Shown here: positions 1 to 8,057 of the stretch, one piece after another
How the letters are laid out: each line of letters starts with the position of its first letter
Numbering within the stretch: position 1 is the stretch's first letter
Origin: Caulobacterales bacterium
Lineage (GTDB): Bacteria > Pseudomonadota > Alphaproteobacteria > Caulobacterales > Caulobacteraceae
Reading direction: 5' to 3'
NCBI GenBank assembly: GCA_016234625.1
Contig: JACRBD010000008.1
Location: 1-33,181, forward strand
Length of the DNA: 33,181 nucleotides
The notes under the pieces: model-generated
The model's input: only the letters and a program-made list of their open reading frames with translations
Databases searched by the model: none
What the model was told of the DNA's origin: nothing
Position numbers and translations under genes: made by a program

Positions 1-2
1 GG

Positions 3-515
3 GCGGTGTTCCTGCTGCACGACGTGTTCGACCAGGACTACGCCGCCGTCGGCGCGGCCCTGGGCAAGAGCGAGCCGGCCGTCCGCCAGCTGGCCAGCCG
101 TGCGCGCACCCACGTGCGCGACGCGCGGCCAAGGTTCACGGTGTCCGACGACCGGGCCACGCGCCTGGCCGCCGCCTTCCTCGACGCCTCCAACCGCAAC
201 GACACCGCCGCCCTGACCAGCCTGCTGGCCGAGGACGCGGTGCTGATCTCCGACGGCGGCGGCAAGCGGTCGGCGGCCCTGCGGCCGATGATCGGGCGCG
301 ACGACGTGCTGCTGCTGCTGAATGGCCTGGCCAGCCGGGGGACCTTCGCCGTCACCGGCGCCATGCGGCCCGCCCGCGTCAACGGCCTGCCCGGCGTGAT
401 CCTCGAGGCCGCCGACGGCCCGACCATCATCGCCTTCGAACCCGACCAGACCGGCGAGCGCATCGCCGCCATCTACATCATGCGCAATCCGGAGAAGCTG
501 GGGCATGTGCATTAA
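3..515 (+). CDS. ECF41-type (SigJ-like) sigma factor, C-terminal part
   Basis: This is the 3' end of an extracytoplasmic-function sigma factor; the gene starts before the window, and 170 residues are visible in the frame beginning at base 3. The first ~45 residues are the end of sigma region 4, with the helix-turn-helix pattern AALGKSEPAVRQLASRAR that contacts the -35 element. From about residue 50 a SnoaL-like (NTF2-fold) domain follows. It carries DGGGK (about residues 84-88) and NPEKL (about 162-166), two motifs described for the C-terminal extension of the ECF41 group, where the fused domain modulates sigma activity in place of a separate anti-sigma factor. Sigma region 2 and the WLPEP linker lie outside the window. 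Partner genes of this group (carboxymuconolactone decarboxylase or oxidoreductases) cannot be checked here. The family call is firm; the target regulon is unknown. Confidence 0.85.
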   Translation, partial: AVFLLHDVFDQDYAAVGAALGKSEPAVRQLASRARTHVRDARPRFTVSDDRATRLAAAFLDASNRNDTAALTSLLAEDAVLISDGGGKRSAALRPMIGRDDVLLLLNGLASRGTFAVTGAMRPARVNGLPGVILEAADGPTIIAFEPDQTGERIAAIYIMRNPEKLGHVH

Positions 516-521
516 TCGCAC

Positions 522-633
522 TGTCATCCCGGACGGCCGTCAGGCCGATCCGGGACCCAGATCAAATCCCGGCGATCGTGCGTGAAGCCGAATCTGGGTC
601 CCGGCTCTCCGCTTCGCTTCGGCCGGGATGACA
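522..633. repeat. Intergenic dyad repeat element (TGTCATCCCGG type)
   Basis: This 112-bp element has nested inverted repeats. The outer arms are TGTCATCCCGG (522-532) and CCGGGATGACA (623-633). The inner arms CCGGGACCCAGAT (550-562) and ATCTGGGTCCCGG (592-604) match over 13 of 13 bases. It fills most of the space between the sigma-factor stop and dnaG and would fold into a long hairpin in RNA, so it may end sigma-factor transcription. Elements starting TGTCATCCCGG are common intergenic repeats in alphaproteobacteria. No second full copy was found in the window. Confidence 0.75.
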
Positions 634-692
634 ATGGGGTGTGGGGCTACGCCGCTCTGGCATCCAGTCGCGTCATCCGCGATATGTGAGCT

Positions 693-2594
693 ATGCGTTT
701 CGACGACCGCTTCCTGGAAGAGATCAAGTCGCGCCTCCGGCTGTCGGACGTGATCGGCAAGACCGTGAAGCTGAAGCGTCAGGGCCGTGAGTTCGTCGGC
801 CTGTCGCCGTTCACCAAGGAGCGGTCGCCGAGCTTCTTCGTCAACGACGACAAGGGCTTCTTCCATGACTTCTCCAGCGGCAAGCATGGCGATCTGATCA
901 GCTTCCTGCAGGAAACCGAGCGGCTCAGCTTCGTCGAGGCCGTCGAGCGGCTGGCCGGGGAGGCGGGGCTGCAGATGCCGGCCCCCGATCCTCGCGCCGC
1001 CGAACAGGAAAAGCAGCGCCAGGGCCTGGCCGAATTGATCGAACTGGCGGCCAGCTGGTTCGAGGGCGAACTACGCCGGCCGGCCGGGAAGGAGGCCCGC
1101 GAGACCCTGGTCCGCCGGGGCCTGCCCGAGTCCGAATGGAGCCGCTTCCGCCTGGGCTTCGCCCCGTCCGGCCGCACCGCCCTGAAGGACTATCTGATCG
1201 CCAAGGGCGCGCGGCCGGCGGAGCTGGTCGAGACCGGCCTGCTGATCGCGCCGGAGGACGGCGGGGCGCCCTACGACCGGTTCCGCGACCGGATCATCTT
1301 CCCCATCGCCGACCAGCGAGGGCGAACCGTCTCCTTTGGCGGCCGGGCGATGGATCCGCAGGCCCGGGCCAAATACCTCAACGGGCCGGAGACCAGCGTC
1401 TTCTCCAAGGGCCGGCTGCTCTACGGCCTGCCCGAGGCGCGCAGGCTGCTGCACGCCGGCCCGCCGAGCGTCGATGGCGAAGACGCCGCCCTGGTGGTGG
1501 TCGAGGGCTACATGGACGTGATCGCCTGCCAGCGGGCCAATGTCGCCGCCGTGGCGCCCATGGGCACGGCCCTGACCGAGGAGCAGATGGAGGTGCTGTG
1601 GCGCCTGCATCCCGAGCCGACCCTCTGTTTCGACGGCGACGGCGCCGGCCGCCGCGCCGCCAGCCGGGCCATCGACCGGGCCCTGCCGCTGCTCAAGCCG
1701 GGCAAGAGCTTCCGCTTCGCCATCGTCACCGGCGGCAAGGATCCGGACGACGTGTTGCGCGAGCAGGGGCCGGCGGCCCTGCGGGCCCAGCTGTCGCAGA
1801 CAACCCCCTTCGCCGACGCCCTGTTCGTGCGCGAGCGGGACCAGGAGCCGTTGGACAGTCCCGAGCACCGCGCCGGCCTCAAGCAGCGCCTGCGCGAGAA
1901 GGCCAACACGATCGGCGACAAGGACCTGGCCCAGGCCTATCGCGACGATCTGCTGGGCCGGTTCGACCTGCTGTTCCAGCGGCCGCAGCAGGGTCCGAGA
2001 GCGCCTTTTGTTCCGGGCCGTCCGTGGAAGCCCGGCGGCCGTCCGGGACAGCCTTTCGAGGCGACCTTTCCGACGGCGGAGGGCAAGGCGGCGGCCAAAC
2101 GGCTGTCCACGGCGCTCGATCCCCTGGCCGCCGCCCTGGCCAAGGGCGCCCTCGAAGACCCCCACCGGCTCGACGATCATCTGGAGGCGTTCGAGAAGGC
2201 CGGCTTCGGTGATCCGGCGCTCATCGCCTTGGCCGCTGAAATCATTCGTCTTCGTCTGGACGCTGACCACCTTGACTCGGGGGCCCTCGCACGCCATCTG
2301 CGGGAACGTGGATTTGCCGGGCTGCTGACTGACATCGACCGGGCCGCTGCTCAAGCAGGCGCGCCCTTCCTGAAACAGGATGTCACCCTCGCCACCGCCA
2401 GGTCCCAGTGGACGTACGCTTTTGAGGTTCTGAACCGATTGGCTGCGCTCGAGGCTGCGATGTTGTCCGCCAAGGGAAACCTCGGCGGGCGTTCAGACAT
2501 GGCGGCGCTGGAGCGGCTGAAAGCCGAGCGGGACCAGCTCAAGCGATCCGTTCGCTCGGGATCCCTCTGGACGGACGACGATCCTGTTTCCTGA
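693..2594 (+). CDS. dnaG: DNA primase DnaG, with zinc ligands replaced
   Basis: Primase makes the RNA primers for leading- and lagging-strand DNA synthesis and is recruited by the DnaB helicase. The 633 residues are in the family's usual size range. An N-terminal CHC2-type domain spans about 5-95. The TOPRIM catalytic core follows, with EGYMD at 271-275 and DGDGAGR at 314-320 for metal binding. A C-terminal helicase-binding region closes the protein. The four zinc ligands known from E. coli (Cys40, His43, Cys61, Cys64) align with Ser38, Thr41, Asp59 and Ser62, so this domain should not bind zinc as usual. The ATG at 693 begins the conserved MRFDDRFLEEI start; the Shine-Dalgarno is weak. It lies 69 bp upstream of rpoD on the same strand, the classical macromolecular-synthesis arrangement. 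Confidence 0.96.
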   Translation: MRFDDRFLEEIKSRLRLSDVIGKTVKLKRQGREFVGLSPFTKERSPSFFVNDDKGFFHDFSSGKHGDLISFLQETERLSFVEAVERLAGEAGLQMPAPDPRAAEQEKQRQGLAELIELAASWFEGELRRPAGKEARETLVRRGLPESEWSRFRLGFAPSGRTALKDYLIAKGARPAELVETGLLIAPEDGGAPYDRFRDRIIFPIADQRGRTVSFGGRAMDPQARAKYLNGPETSVFSKGRLLYGLPEARRLLHAGPPSVDGEDAALVVVEGYMDVIACQRANVAAVAPMGTALTEEQMEVLWRLHPEPTLCFDGDGAGRRAASRAIDRALPLLKPGKSFRFAIVTGGKDPDDVLREQGPAALRAQLSQTTPFADALFVRERDQEPLDSPEHRAGLKQRLREKANTIGDKDLAQAYRDDLLGRFDLLFQRPQQGPRAPFVPGRPWKPGGRPGQPFEATFPTAEGKAAAKRLSTALDPLAAALAKGALEDPHRLDDHLEAFEKAGFGDPALIALAAEIIRLRLDADHLDSGALARHLRERGFAGLLTDIDRAAAQAGAPFLKQDVTLATARSQWTYAFEVLNRLAALEAAMLSAKGNLGGRSDMAALERLKAERDQLKRSVRSGSLWTDDDPVS

Positions 2595-2663
2595 GACGTT
2601 TCGCCGCGTCCCGACCGATTTATTGGCGCCCCGCTCCTCCCGGGCGGCCCGCCGGAGACTGCC

Positions 2664-4616
<1,953 letters not shown>

Positions 4617-4622
4617 GCCTCA

Positions 4623-4666
4623 GGGGACTGGATTTCGTGTCCCTCGGGACACGATTTCCTGTCCCC
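4623..4666. repeat. GGGGAC palindrome, copy 1 (possible bidirectional terminator)
   Basis: This 44-bp palindrome has outer arms GGGGAC (4623-4628) and GTCCCC (4661-4666), and a core hairpin CGTGTCCC-TC-GGGACACG (4636-4653) of eight perfect pairs. It sits between rpoD (plus) and the antitoxin gene (minus), which converge here. It belongs to the same 43-44 bp family as the palindromes at 26952-27049 and 29210-29306. No transposase gene for such REP-like elements is present in the window. Confidence 0.8.
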
Positions 4667-4675
4667 GAGCCTTAA

Positions 4676-4891
4676 CTAGCCCCTCTTGGGGTCCTGTTCA
4701 GCGGCCTTGGAGGCCGACGCCGAACCGGCATCAGTGACCGGCAATTTCATCCGGGTCCGCGCGCGGGCGATCACCTCGATGGCGTCCGACAGCGCCTCGG
4801 GCCCGTCCGTCCGAGCGTCGGCAAGATAGGCCGCGATGCCCTCCTCGCTATCGAGATAGTCGGCAGGGTCAAAGGGAAATGTTTTGAGCAT
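4676..4891 (-). CDS. Short HigA-like antitoxin (addiction module antidote), C-terminally reduced
   Basis: This gene encodes 71 residues. The N-terminal half (KTFPFDPADYLDSEEGIAAY, then an Ala-rich helix ending IARAR) matches the family of putative addiction-module antidote proteins, which are usually about 95-100 residues with a C-terminal helix-turn-helix. After IARAR the usual DNA-binding helices are not recognisable. The tail TDAGSASASKAAEQDPKRG only faintly resembles the DAGLSR-SLYKALS motif and then stops, so the antitoxin looks truncated or degraded. AAGGAGG lies four bases before the ATG at 4891-4889 and only one base before an upstream ATG at 4894, so 4891 is the preferred start. The upstream ATG overlaps the toxin stop as ATGA, suggesting translational coupling. 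Toxin-first order is normal for this family. Confidence 0.6.
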   Translation of the reverse strand: MLKTFPFDPADYLDSEEGIAAYLADARTDGPEALSDAIEVIARARTRMKLPVTDAGSASASKAAEQDPKRG

Positions 4892-5187
4892 CATACCTCC
4901 TTCGCCAGCGCCTTCGCCTGGGCGATGTCCCGTGTCTGGGAGCCCTTGTCGCCTCCACAGAGTAGCACGATCACGGTGTTTTCGCGCCGCGTGAAGTAGA
5001 CACGGTAGCCGGGGCCGTGATGAACGCGCAGCTCGCTGACGCCGTCGCCCACTGACTGGGCGTCGCCCAGGTTTCCCACTGCCACCCGACGAATGCGTCG
5101 GGCGATAATCGCTGCGGCCGTCCGGTCGGCAAGGCTTTTCAACCATGCTTCGAACACAGCTGTGCGGCGAATATCCCAAGTGGCCAT
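4891..5187 (-). CDS. RelE/ParE-superfamily toxin (HigB-like addiction module killer)
   Basis: This 98-residue protein matches the RelE/ParE superfamily group annotated as addiction module killer proteins, which pair with the antidote encoded just downstream. Visible signatures are an N-terminal helix with FEAWLKSLADR, the central GDAQSVGDGVSELRVHHGPGYRVYF strand region with its Arg and Tyr residues, and the C-terminal IVLLCGGDKGSQTRDIAQAKALA. Related proteins inhibit translation by mRNA cleavage on the ribosome, but that activity is inferred from the family. The ATG at 5187 follows a weak ATAGGT. A small dyad GACATTGTC (5205-5213) lies 18 bp upstream and could be an operator. The protein appears full length although its antitoxin is short. 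Confidence 0.8.
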   Translation of the reverse strand: MATWDIRRTAVFEAWLKSLADRTAAAIIARRIRRVAVGNLGDAQSVGDGVSELRVHHGPGYRVYFTRRENTVIVLLCGGDKGSQTRDIAQAKALAKEV

Positions 5188-5204
5188 TACCTATGGTAGT
5201 ATTT

Positions 5205-5213
5205 GACATTGTC
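5205..5213. promoter_or_regulatory. Small dyad upstream of the toxin gene, possible operator
   Basis: GACATTGTC is a perfect 4+1+4 dyad lying 18-26 bp upstream of the toxin start codon, where autoregulatory antitoxin-toxin complexes usually bind. A short dyad like this can occur by chance, so the assignment rests on position only. Confidence 0.3.
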
Positions 5214-5250
5214 GCTCGGTGCAAGGCGGTCCTTGCTTTGGAGGGCTGTT

Positions 5251-5373
5251 CTAAGCCCCGCGCATCAGCACGCCGGCCGTCAGCACGCCGAACGCCAGCA
5301 CCATGGCGTTGAACTCATTGGCGCTGATCACCGGGATGGCGACGTGGCCGTAGTGCGAGATCACGGCGGCGAA
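5251..5373 (-). pseudogene. C-terminal gene fragment of unknown origin
   Basis: A minus-strand frame ending in TAG at 5251 encodes about 40 residues (VISHYGHVAIPVISANEF, then a hydrophobic stretch ending VLMRGA). Its third codon positions are almost all G or C, as in the real genes here, and it has a membrane-helix-like ending. Upstream of about 5373 the frame turns into Arg/Pro-rich sequence running through the 55-bp repeat at 5430-5484, and no sensible start codon or ribosome site is present. I read it as the 3' remnant of a gene whose 5' part was lost. The family is not recognised. Confidence 0.35.
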
Positions 5374-5429
5374 GCGTCTCCGGCCCCTCCGCAACGCCGG
5401 GCGGGAGGCGTCGTTCCTTGAGGCGAAAG

Positions 5430-5484
5430 CGAGACTCCCGATACCAATAGTCCGGGGACAAGGCGGGACATTCGCGGGACTCTC
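5430..5484 (-). repeat. 55-bp GTCCCGC repeat, copy A
   Basis: Read on the minus strand, this 55-bp segment aligns without gaps to 31926-31980 at 41 of 55 positions. The conserved blocks are AGAGTCCCG, TGTCCCGC, TTGTC, TATT and GAGTCTCG at identical spacing. Its ends form an imperfect dyad: GCGAGACTCCCG (5429-5440) and CGGGACTCTCGC (5475-5486) pair at 11 of 12 positions. Copy B lies upstream of secA. Function is unknown. Confidence 0.65.
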
Positions 5485-5766
5485 GCGCCAAATCGGCGGC
5501 TGTGGGGCGGCATTCGACGCGGCGGGGCGGCGGGCGGCCTTGGACTCTGCACATGGATGTGATGACGCCACGGGGGCGGCGCCCCCAAACCCGTGCCGCG
5601 CAATGGGCGACGGCCATCGCGGGGTCCCAGGCCGACGGGCGGCCGGCCGGCGCTTTCGGGAGCGGGAACCGGCCCCTGGCGCACGGCGCGCGGGCTGACG
5701 GCCCCGGGCGCCTGGCGACGATCGATGTCGAAGGCCTGCTGGCGAGACTTCCGCCCCTTCGGGTCG

Positions 5767-5823
5767 CTAAAGTCAGCCCTTTAGTTTCTGCTTGCGCGGA
5801 GATCCGCCAGGAGATACTAAAGG
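5767..5823. promoter_or_regulatory. Palindromic operator of the ArsR gene, with possible promoter
   Basis: Two inverted arms, CCTTTAGTTTCT (5778-5789) and AGATACTAAAGG (5812-5823), pair at 11 of 12 positions just before the ArsR start codon. A third half-site CTAAAG (5767-5772) forms a further perfect dyad with CTTTAG (5779-5784). A candidate -35 (TTGCGC, 5792-5797) and -10 (GATACT or TACTAA, 5813-5820) lie between or within the arms, so a bound repressor would cover the promoter. ArsR proteins typically autoregulate through such sites. The dyads are seen directly; the binding is inferred. Confidence 0.6.
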
Positions 5824-5825
5824 AA

Positions 5826-6173
5826 ATGCTTCAGCATCAAGCCCCACCCTCTCTCGACCCCGTGTTCCAGGCCCTGGCCGATCCGTCCCGGCGGAGCATG
5901 CTCGAACGCCTGACCCTCGGGCCGGCCTCGGTCAGCCAGCTGGCCGAGCCCCTGCCCATGACCCTCGCCGCCGTCGGCCAGCATATCGCGGTGCTGGAGG
6001 CCGCCGGGCTGGTGAAGAGCCAGAAGGTCGGTCGGGTGCGCACCTGCACCCTGGATACGACCGTGCTCACCCAGGCCGAGAAATGGATCAACGACCTTCG
6101 CGTCGCCGTCGAGCGTCAGCTCGACCGGCTGGGCGTCTACCTGGCTGAAACCAAGCCGGCCGACGAAGCCTGA
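5826..6173 (+). CDS. ArsR-family winged-helix transcriptional regulator
   Basis: This 115-residue protein matches metal-independent ArsR-family regulators that are encoded next to SRPBCC proteins. It has the typical opening (DPVFQALADPSRRSMLERL), a recognition helix in SVSQLAEPLPMTLAAVGQHI, and the wing LEAAGLVKSQKVGRVRTCTL. There are no metal-binding cysteines, so it probably senses something other than arsenite. The ATG at 5826 is preferred because homology starts right after it, although the open frame runs further upstream through GC-rich sequence. AAGGA is only one base from the ATG and CAGGAG is 12 bases away, so initiation may be weak or leaderless. It is followed after 12 bp by an SRPBCC gene in the same orientation, a common two-gene operon. 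Confidence 0.88.
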   Translation: MLQHQAPPSLDPVFQALADPSRRSMLERLTLGPASVSQLAEPLPMTLAAVGQHIAVLEAAGLVKSQKVGRVRTCTLDTTVLTQAEKWINDLRVAVERQLDRLGVYLAETKPADEA

Positions 6174-6185
6174 AAGGACCACGCC

Positions 6186-6644
6186 ATGCCCGCCGCCCTC
6201 ACCCACGCCACCTTCTGCGTCGAGCGGGTCTATGACGCCGCGCTGGCCCGCGTGTTCCACGCCTTCACCGATCCGGACGCCCGGATGCGCTGGTTCTTCC
6301 AGGTCGACGAGTGGACGCTGCACGACCACAGCGGCGGCGAGCTGGGCGTGGGCAAGACCGAGTCCAGCCGCTTCTCGCCGCCGGGAGCGGAGGTGATCAT
6401 CACCAACGACAGCATCTATCTCGACGTCGTTCCGAACGAGCGGGTGATCTTCGCCTACGCCATGACCCTGGGCGGGGCGCCGCTGTCCTCGTCGCTGTCG
6501 ACCGTGGAGTTCCGGGCCGAGGGCAAGACCACGCGGCTGATCTTCACCGAGCAAGGCGTCTACCTGGACGGCAACGTCGACGGCCGGATCGAAGGGACCG
6601 AGGGACTGCTGGTGAGGCTGGAGGAAGAGCTGGCGAGGGGGTGA
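6186..6644 (+). CDS. SRPBCC (AHSA1/START-like) domain protein
   Basis: This 152-residue protein has the AHSA1-type SRPBCC fold, a helix-grip barrel with a deep hydrophobic pocket. The family pattern is visible as FCVERVYDAALARVFHAFTD at the N-terminus, MRWFF, the strand region with SIYLDVVPNERVIFAYAM, and the C-terminal helix GTEGLLVRLEEELARG. Relatives are paired with ArsR regulators and are thought to bind or act on small hydrophobic ligands, but no substrate can be named. It lies 12 bp downstream of the ArsR gene and is probably under the same operator. Confidence 0.87.
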   Translation: MPAALTHATFCVERVYDAALARVFHAFTDPDARMRWFFQVDEWTLHDHSGGELGVGKTESSRFSPPGAEVIITNDSIYLDVVPNERVIFAYAMTLGGAPLSSSLSTVEFRAEGKTTRLIFTEQGVYLDGNVDGRIEGTEGLLVRLEEELARG

Positions 6645-6670
6645 ACCCCATCCTGCCTCGCGGCGGAATT

Positions 6671-6820
6671 CGACCTGATGTCTTGATGAGCATTCTTGCT
6701 CCGGCGGGACCTTCGTCAAGGACGGGCCCGAAGGGCTCGCCGCTGCGCGGCCGCGAAGCGGTCCTTGACCAAGGTCGCCGTCCGGAGCGGACCATTCCAT
6801 CAAGGCCTTCAGGGCGCATC
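6671..6820. repeat. Large imperfect palindrome (MITE-like) element
   Basis: A 150-bp element occupies most of the gap after the SRPBCC gene. The left arm (6671-6723) and right arm (6761-6820) pair over most of their length. The inner portion GTCAAGGAC (6715-6723) with GTCCTTGAC (6761-6769) is perfect. GACCTT with AAGGTC, CTCCGG with CCGGAG, and TTGATG with CATCAA follow in register outward. The 37-bp loop is GC-rich and self-complementary. No coding is supported here. It resembles a non-autonomous palindromic repeat, but no second copy is in the window. Confidence 0.6.
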
Positions 6821-6896
6821 AGCATCCGGACGGGCGACCGGCCTCCAGTCGTCAACCAACCGCGTCTCCCTCTCCACCATGCTCTGCATGGTCCCC

Positions 6897-6914
6897 CTCT
6901 CCCTCGCGGGAGAG
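6897..6914. terminator. Hairpin after the flagellar-rod-like gene
   Basis: CTCTCCC (6897-6903) and GGGAGAG (6908-6914) form a perfect seven-pair stem with a four-base loop. It lies six bases beyond the stop codon of the minus-strand gene at 6920-7129. A U-tract is absent, so it is either a weak intrinsic terminator or an mRNA 3'-end stabiliser. Confidence 0.5.
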
Positions 6915-6919
6915 GACGG

Positions 6920-7129
6920 TTATGCGAACATGTCCAGCACGGTCCCGGTCATCTCGTCGGCGGTGCGGATCACCGCGGCGTTGGCCTGGACCGCCGCCTT
7001 CGCCTCGACGCGGGCGGCGATCTCGCGTTCCGGGTTGTCCAGCGGCGCGTCGGCCGTTCGGCGGGCGCTGGCGTCGAAGCGCATGGCGGCGTCGTTGAGG
7101 CCGGCGGCGGCGATGGTCAGGGCCTGCAT
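6920..7129 (-). CDS. Small protein resembling the C-terminal domain of flagellar rod/hook proteins
   Basis: This 69-residue protein has a C-terminal helix QANAAVIRTADEMTGTVLDM, which closely follows the C-terminal signature of FlgB/C/E/F/G axial proteins (QANAKVI-TADEML-TLL). The N-terminal half is another Ala-rich amphipathic helix. In the full-length flagellar proteins, paired N- and C-terminal helices form the inner coiled-coil tube; here only that part exists. The start at 7129 is supported by GGGAG nine bases upstream. No flagellar genes lie nearby. It may be an orphan assembly factor or regulator, or a remnant; the family resemblance is good, the role unknown. Confidence 0.65.
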   Translation of the reverse strand: MQALTIAAAGLNDAAMRFDASARRTADAPLDNPEREIAARVEAKAAVQANAAVIRTADEMTGTVLDMFA

Positions 7130-7265
7130 GGCGGGTTTCTCCCGTTGCCTGGGCGCATCCTGCGCCCGCCGCCCTTAACGGGCCGTCGGCAAGCGTGGTG
7201 AACAGCAGCTTGCCAGAGCCTCGGGCGTGCCGCAGGTTTCGCAGCCTCAAGCACAGGACAGCCCC

Positions 7266-8048
7266 ATGAGCACCGACCTCTTCTCCCTCAAGGGGCGCAC
7301 CGCCCTGATCACCGGCGGTTCGCGGGGCATCGGCAAGATGATCGCCGCCGGCTTCATCGCCGCCGGGGCGCGGGTCTACATCTCCTCGCGCAAGGCCGGG
7401 GCCTGCGACGCGACGGCCGCGGAGTTGTCGGCCGGCGGCGGGGTGTGCATTTCGCTGCCACAGGACGTCTCGAAGGTGGAGGGCTGCAATCTGCTGGCCC
7501 AGGCCTACGGCAAGTACGAAACCAGCCTCGACATCCTGGTCAACAACGCCGGCGCCGCCTGGCTGGCGGAGTTCGATGAGTTCCCGGAGGCCGGCTGGGA
7601 CAAGGTGATGAACCTGAACCTCAAGTCGCCTTTCTTCCTCACTCAGGCCCTGGCCCCGGCCCTGCGGGCGGCGGCCAGCCACGAGAAGCCCGCCAAGGTG
7701 ATCAACATCGCCTCGATCGACGGCATCCGGCCCAATCCGCAGGAGACCTACAGCTACCAGGCCAGCAAGTCGGGGCTGATCCACCTGACCCGCCGCATGG
7801 CCGGCCGGCTGATCGAGGACAACATCTGCGTCAACGCCATCGCGCCGGGGGCCTTCGCCTCGGAGATGAACACCGTGGCCCGCGACCAGGCCGAGGCCAC
7901 CGCCCGGCGGATCCCGTCAAAGCGGATCGGCACGGACGAGGACATGCAGGGCGTGGCCATATACCTGGCCTCGCGGGCCGGCGACTACTGCGTGGGCATC
8001 ACCATCGCGGTCGATGGCGGCGTCAGCCATGCCGTCGCTGCGGTGTAG
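7266..8048 (+). CDS. SDR-family NAD(P)-dependent oxidoreductase (RhlG/FabG-like)
   Basis: This classical short-chain dehydrogenase/reductase has 260 residues, the usual length. It has the cofactor motif TGGSRGIG (16-23), NNAG (93-96), catalytic Ser150 in INIAS, and Tyr164-x3-Lys168 in YQASK. The Ser-Arg in the glycine-rich motif, with SSRK after the second strand, suggests NADPH. The later part (VNAIAPGAFASEM and the C-terminal VDGG) is also typical. Overall it is closest to the RhlG-type beta-ketoacyl reductases, but the substrate cannot be set from sequence. The ATG at 7266 has AGGA eight bases upstream and starts the homology; a GTG at 7227 would add 13 residues without support. It is followed by a small membrane protein gene. 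Confidence 0.9.
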   Translation: MSTDLFSLKGRTALITGGSRGIGKMIAAGFIAAGARVYISSRKAGACDATAAELSAGGGVCISLPQDVSKVEGCNLLAQAYGKYETSLDILVNNAGAAWLAEFDEFPEAGWDKVMNLNLKSPFFLTQALAPALRAAASHEKPAKVINIASIDGIRPNPQETYSYQASKSGLIHLTRRMAGRLIEDNICVNAIAPGAFASEMNTVARDQAEATARRIPSKRIGTDEDMQGVAIYLASRAGDYCVGITIAVDGGVSHAVAAV

Positions 8049-8057
8049 GGGGGTGTC

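Larger units (their letters stand above)
5214..5825. other. Gene-poor stretch between the toxin-antitoxin locus and the ArsR gene
   Basis: No intact gene is supported in these 612 bases. They hold the gene fragment at 5251-5373, one copy of the 55-bp repeat (5430-5484), a GC-rich hairpin GGGGGCGGCGCCCCC (5572-5586), a very GC-rich low-complexity tract (about 5590-5760) and the operator region of the ArsR gene. The open frames here give Arg/Pro/Gly-rich translations typical of non-coding GC-rich DNA. Confidence 0.6.

Noticed and set aside
5817-6803. A 328-residue minus-strand frame across the ArsR and SRPBCC genes.
   Set aside because: Both plus-strand genes have clear family motifs; the minus-strand frame has none.
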